From NCBI GenBank assembly GCA_964628455.1, contig CAZVPD010000174.1, forward strand, positions 1-7,351: 7,351 nucleotides of DNA, written 5' to 3'. The notes under the pieces are model-generated. The model saw only the letters and a program-made list of their open reading frames with translations. It was not told the origin of the DNA and ran no database searches. The translations under genes were made by a program, and so were the position numbers. Below are positions 4,920 through 7,351 of the stretch, in pieces. This stretch comes from JAQVWU01 sp964628455. Its GTDB lineage: Bacteria; Bacillota; Clostridia; Oscillospirales; CAG-272. How positions within the stretch are numbered: position 1 is the stretch's first letter; each line of letters opens with the position of its first letter.

Positions 4920-6389
4920 ATGAAAAAAATCACAAGGCTTTTTTGTTTCATGCTTGCGGTCCTCATGCTGTTCCTGCCTGCCGCATGCGCTTCTGCCGAA
5001 AAGGACAGCGCGGTCTCGGATAACGGGCAGACGGCAGCGGTGGAAACGGAAGAAAACAGGGATATACTTGCTTACCTGCCGGATCAGGATTTCGGCGGCG
5101 GTGTGATCACGTTCATGTGCCGGACCGAGCAGCTGTATGAATTCAATGTGGAAAGCGAGACGGGCGACACGATCGAAGACGCGGTCTTCAGGCGCAACAT
5201 GACGATCGAAGACCGCTACAACGTCGCATTGCAGACTTATGATATACCGGGGGACTGGAACAATCTGGCTCCGTATCTGGCGGCTGTATCGAATGCCGTC
5301 ATGGCGGGCGACAATACGTATGATATACTGACCGGGTATCAGTATTATATCGTAAACGCAGCCGTACAGGGTCATATGCTGAATCTGGCCGGTCAGCCCC
5401 ATCTGAATTTCGACAATCCCTGGTGGTCGGGTGCAATCAAGGAATCGACATACGACAACAAAGTTTTTTTCATAACGGGAGATATCTCGCTTACGCTTTG
5501 GGAATATTTATACTGCATCTATTTCAATAAACAGCTTGCCGCGGATTACAATACCGAAGACCTGTATAAGCTTGTTTCCGACGGGCGATGGACGTTTGAC
5601 AAGCTGACTGAAATCTGCATGACCGTATCGCAGGATCTTGACGGGGACGGCAAATATACCGCTGCCGACCTTTACGGTTATGCGACGACCACAGGAAATC
5701 TTCTCGATAATTTTGTGACGGCGTTTGATATTGATTTTACAAAACCCGACGAGGAAGGCATTCAGGTCCTGGCGCTTGATTCGGAGCGGACAGTAAACGC
5801 CTATGATAAAATCGTCGCTTTTCTGCAGAATAAAAGCAATGTGTATGCGACACCCGAAACAGCTTATTATCCCGTGAACGAGCATTATCTGATGTTTATG
5901 GAAAACCGTGTTTTATTCCTGCCCGAATATCTCGGAAACGCCAAGATTCTTCGCGGGATGGAAGCCGACTTCGGTATCATGCCGTATCCGAAATACGACG
6001 AAGAGCAGGAGAAGCACCGCACGCAGTCGCAGAACGGGTATACGATGCTCGGTATTCCGAAAACCGCAAAAGATCCTGCGCTTTCCGCGTTTATACTGGA
6101 AGCCATGTGCGCGAAAAGTTCCGAAATTATCCGGCCCGCGTTTTATGACATCGCCCTGAAAAGCAAATTTACGCGTGATGACGAATCCGCCGAAATGATC
6201 AACATCATACGCGACGGGATAAGCTTCAACTTCGGTATGATTTATTCCTACGAACTGGATAATATCGTGATCATATTCCGAAACACGCCGACGGTCAAGA
6301 GTTTTAAAACGCTTTATGCGGGCAAGGAAAAAGTGTTCAATGCGAAACTGACGGCACTGGGCGAGACGATAACGAAAATCGAGGGATGA
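4920..6389 (+). CDS. Extracellular solute-binding protein (family 1-like, ABC sugar uptake type)
   Basis: This is a 489-residue protein with a signal peptide (KKITRLFCFMLAVLMLFLP). The end of the signal, LPAAC at 19-23, could be a lipobox with an unusual Pro at -3, or cleavage could follow the Ala at 24 or 26 by signal peptidase I. A short acidic linker precedes the binding domain. Segments I recognise from this family in Clostridia are: TIEDAVFRRNMTIEDRYNV (84-102), the NPWWSG / FFITGDISL block (166-191), SDGRWTFDKL (220-229), a calcium-binding EF-hand-like loop DLDGDGKYTAAD (239-250), LPEYLGNAKILRGMEADFGIMPYPKYDEEQ (334-363) and a C-terminal IPKTAKD / RDDESAEMI region. The family binds sugars or oligosaccharides outside the cell for an ABC importer; the ligand cannot be told. 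No importer permease or ATPase is adjacent: the gene is monocistronic between its own promoter and terminator, so it is an orphan that must use a transporter encoded elsewhere. Confidence 0.9.
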   Translation: MKKITRLFCFMLAVLMLFLPAACASAEKDSAVSDNGQTAAVETEENRDILAYLPDQDFGGGVITFMCRTEQLYEFNVESETGDTIEDAVFRRNMTIEDRYNVALQTYDIPGDWNNLAPYLAAVSNAVMAGDNTYDILTGYQYYIVNAAVQGHMLNLAGQPHLNFDNPWWSGAIKESTYDNKVFFITGDISLTLWEYLYCIYFNKQLAADYNTEDLYKLVSDGRWTFDKLTEICMTVSQDLDGDGKYTAADLYGYATTTGNLLDNFVTAFDIDFTKPDEEGIQVLALDSERTVNAYDKIVAFLQNKSNVYATPETAYYPVNEHYLMFMENRVLFLPEYLGNAKILRGMEADFGIMPYPKYDEEQEKHRTQSQNGYTMLGIPKTAKDPALSAFILEAMCAKSSEIIRPAFYDIALKSKFTRDDESAEMINIIRDGISFNFGMIYSYELDNIVIIFRNTPTVKSFKTLYAGKEKVFNAKLTALGETITKIEG

Positions 6390-6454
6390 GAAATGAATCC
6401 GGCCGGTCCGGTGAAAAAAGTCCCATACTGTAAAAGTTTATAATTATTAAAAGG

Positions 6455-6484
6455 ACTCCGGCTTTTTTCAGGGCCGGAGTTTTT
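6455..6484. terminator. Rho-independent terminator, probably shared by convergent genes
   Basis: ACTCCGGC (6455-6462) pairs perfectly with GCCGGAGT (6473-6480) around a 10-base loop, followed on the plus strand by TTTT (6481-6484). It ends the solute-binding protein transcript. Read on the minus strand the same stem is followed by CC then TTTTAAT, a weaker U-tract, so it may also end the permease transcript that stops at 6492. Confidence 0.85.
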
Positions 6485-6491
6485 ATACGGG

Positions 6492-7295
6492 TTATTTTTC
6501 GGTCAGATCTTTTTTATTGAACTTATAAAAAGCTCCGGCTATAAAGAATACGGTGAGTATAGCGGAAATGACCGCAAAAACCGGATCCGGTTTTTTTGCA
6601 AGCAGGTCAGCGGTGCTGAAATACTTCAGAGGAGAAAACAGCTTGATGACAAAAACGTTTTCCGATATATCGTATAGGACGCCCATAATAAAAGCCGCCA
6701 TAAAACACAGGTTTCCGTAGAGCGATCCTTTTTCCGCATTCCTGACCGCTGCGGAAATAAATGCGGACAAAGCGAGAAAAAAAGATCCTGTCAGAAACAA
6801 CACAGCCGAAAACAACAGTATTTCAACGGAGATGTTTTCGTTGAATCCCAATGACCGGATGGCGAAAATCGAAAACAGAAAATTAAAAATACTGAATATC
6901 GTCAGATATGTCCAGGCTGCCGTGAGTTTTACGCACAGGACAAAGGAACGCAGGCGGGGTTTTGTAAAAAGAAACTCATAGGTTTTGTCGACCGATTCGC
7001 GGGAAATGGCATTTGTACCCAGGTAAACGGAAAAAATAACGGCGCAGATCAGGGCGTAAAAGGCCAGGACCGAGTAATAACCGCCGATCGTACTCAAATC
7101 GGCATTCGCCATTCCCATGACGGCGAGAAAAGCTTTCGGAAATTTATCCAGAAGTTCGTTCAGGTTTATGTCCCCGGGGGCGTTTGCCACACCGGTGAAT
7201 TTGGTCATTCCGGCGAATACCAGAACAAACAGGCCTGCCGACCAGAACAGAAAAGGTTTGAGGATAAACTTCAGTTCTCTCTTCAATATATTCAT
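6492..7295 (-). CDS. ABC-2 type transporter permease
   Basis: This is a 267-residue integral membrane protein with six predicted helices at about 12-30, 73-93, 117-144, 158-184, 192-208 and 238-257. The N-terminus (MNILKRELKF) and the cytoplasmic segment NAISRESVDKTYEFLFTKPRLRSF (95-118) match the ABC-2 permease pattern, where rE-x-d-x-T-x-E-F-L-x-x-kP-x-x-R is the signature that contacts the ATPase; the C-terminus FNKKDL is also typical. Families of this kind export drugs, peptides or lipids or contribute to bacitracin/lantibiotic resistance; the substrate here is unknown. A matching ATPase and a second permease would be expected upstream, beyond the right edge. No promoter is seen in the 56 bases available upstream, and three SD-bearing 11-bp repeats precede the start. 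Confidence 0.87.
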   Translation of the reverse strand: MNILKRELKFILKPFLFWSAGLFVLVFAGMTKFTGVANAPGDINLNELLDKFPKAFLAVMGMANADLSTIGGYYSVLAFYALICAVIFSVYLGTNAISRESVDKTYEFLFTKPRLRSFVLCVKLTAAWTYLTIFSIFNFLFSIFAIRSLGFNENISVEILLFSAVLFLTGSFFLALSAFISAAVRNAEKGSLYGNLCFMAAFIMGVLYDISENVFVIKLFSPLKYFSTADLLAKKPDPVFAVISAILTVFFIAGAFYKFNKKDLTEK

Positions 7296-7301
7296 TTTTT
7301 T

Positions 7302-7334
7302 CTTCTATCCTTCTTCTATCCTTCTTTTATCCTT
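7302..7334 (-). repeat. Three tandem 11-bp repeats each carrying an AAGGAT SD core
   Basis: In the mRNA sense the units are AAGGATAAAAG, AAGGATAGAAG and AAGGATAGAAG (7334-7324, 7323-7313, 7312-7302), followed by AAAAAAAT and the permease ATG at 7295. Every unit offers an anti-SD match (AAGGA). The nearest core is about 14 bases from the ATG, longer than ideal, with a closer AGAAG. Slippage could change the number of units and so the ribosome-site strength. Confidence 0.8.
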
Positions 7335-7351
7335 ACTTTATACCGTTTGGG
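7316..7351 (-). CDS. Possible C-terminal tail of an upstream gene (edge-truncated)
   Basis: From the window edge one minus frame is open for eleven codons (PKRYKVRIKEG) and stops with TAG at 7318-7316, inside the 11-bp repeats. The other two frames stop earlier. A basic tail of this kind would suit an ABC-2 permease partner, but eleven codons are far too few to identify a gene, and another frame could equally be the real one. Confidence 0.22.
   Translation of the reverse strand, partial: PKRYKVRIKEG

Noticed and set aside
4821..5402. Minus-strand ORF of 193 codons
   Set aside because: It lies inside the well-supported solute-binding protein gene and across its promoter; the product has no recognisable features.

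Overview
The window looks like a piece of chromosome from a Gram-positive, anaerobic Clostridia-type bacterium (probably Oscillospirales, Christensenellales or relatives). Three things point that way: a Gram-positive style type IV pilus (T4P) cluster with small, divergent pilin-like proteins including a DUF4860-like one; a solute-binding protein of the type common in gut and rumen Clostridia; and near-consensus sigma-A promoters with purine-rich Shine-Dalgarno (SD) sites. No taxonomic marker is present, so this is inference.

Layout. Positions 1-4691 are all minus strand and read as one operon, transcribed from a promoter at 4751-4779. In transcription order it holds: a membrane-anchored, wall-spanning transglutaminase-like protein (4691-3288); a PilC/GspF-type pilus platform protein (3198-2179); four small membrane-anchored pilin-like proteins (2167-1838, 1774-1262, 1246-794, 797-306), the second of which resembles DUF4860 and the third of which carries a canonical class III prepilin cleavage site; and the first 88 codons of a PilT-type retraction ATPase (265-1), cut by the window edge. 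Gaps are short and one junction is a 4-base ATGA overlap. The other T4P parts (PilB, PilM/N/O, prepilin peptidase) are not in the window and could lie beyond its left edge.

Positions 4692-4919 are a divergent control region with two strong back-to-back promoters. To the right, on the plus strand, is a monocistronic secreted solute-binding protein (4920-6389) without transporter permeases beside it, closed by a terminator at 6455-6484 that it probably shares with the convergent ABC-2 type permease gene (7295-6492). That permease is probably the last gene of an ABC exporter operon entering from the right edge.

How they work together. The minus operon would build a thin surface filament or pseudopilus: PilC is the inner-membrane platform, the pilin-like proteins are subunits or minor subunits, and PilT powers retraction. 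The lead gene encodes an extracellular Cys-His-Asp transglutaminase-like domain on a six-fold 12-residue Pro/Thr repeat stalk. Its place at the head of the operon suggests an accessory role in assembling, cross-linking or gating the filament through the cell wall. This is the most interesting untested link in the window. Smaller points of interest are a 19-codon upstream ORF overlapping the start of the DUF4860-like gene, paired hairpins at the pilC start, and a triple 11-bp SD-containing repeat ahead of the permease.
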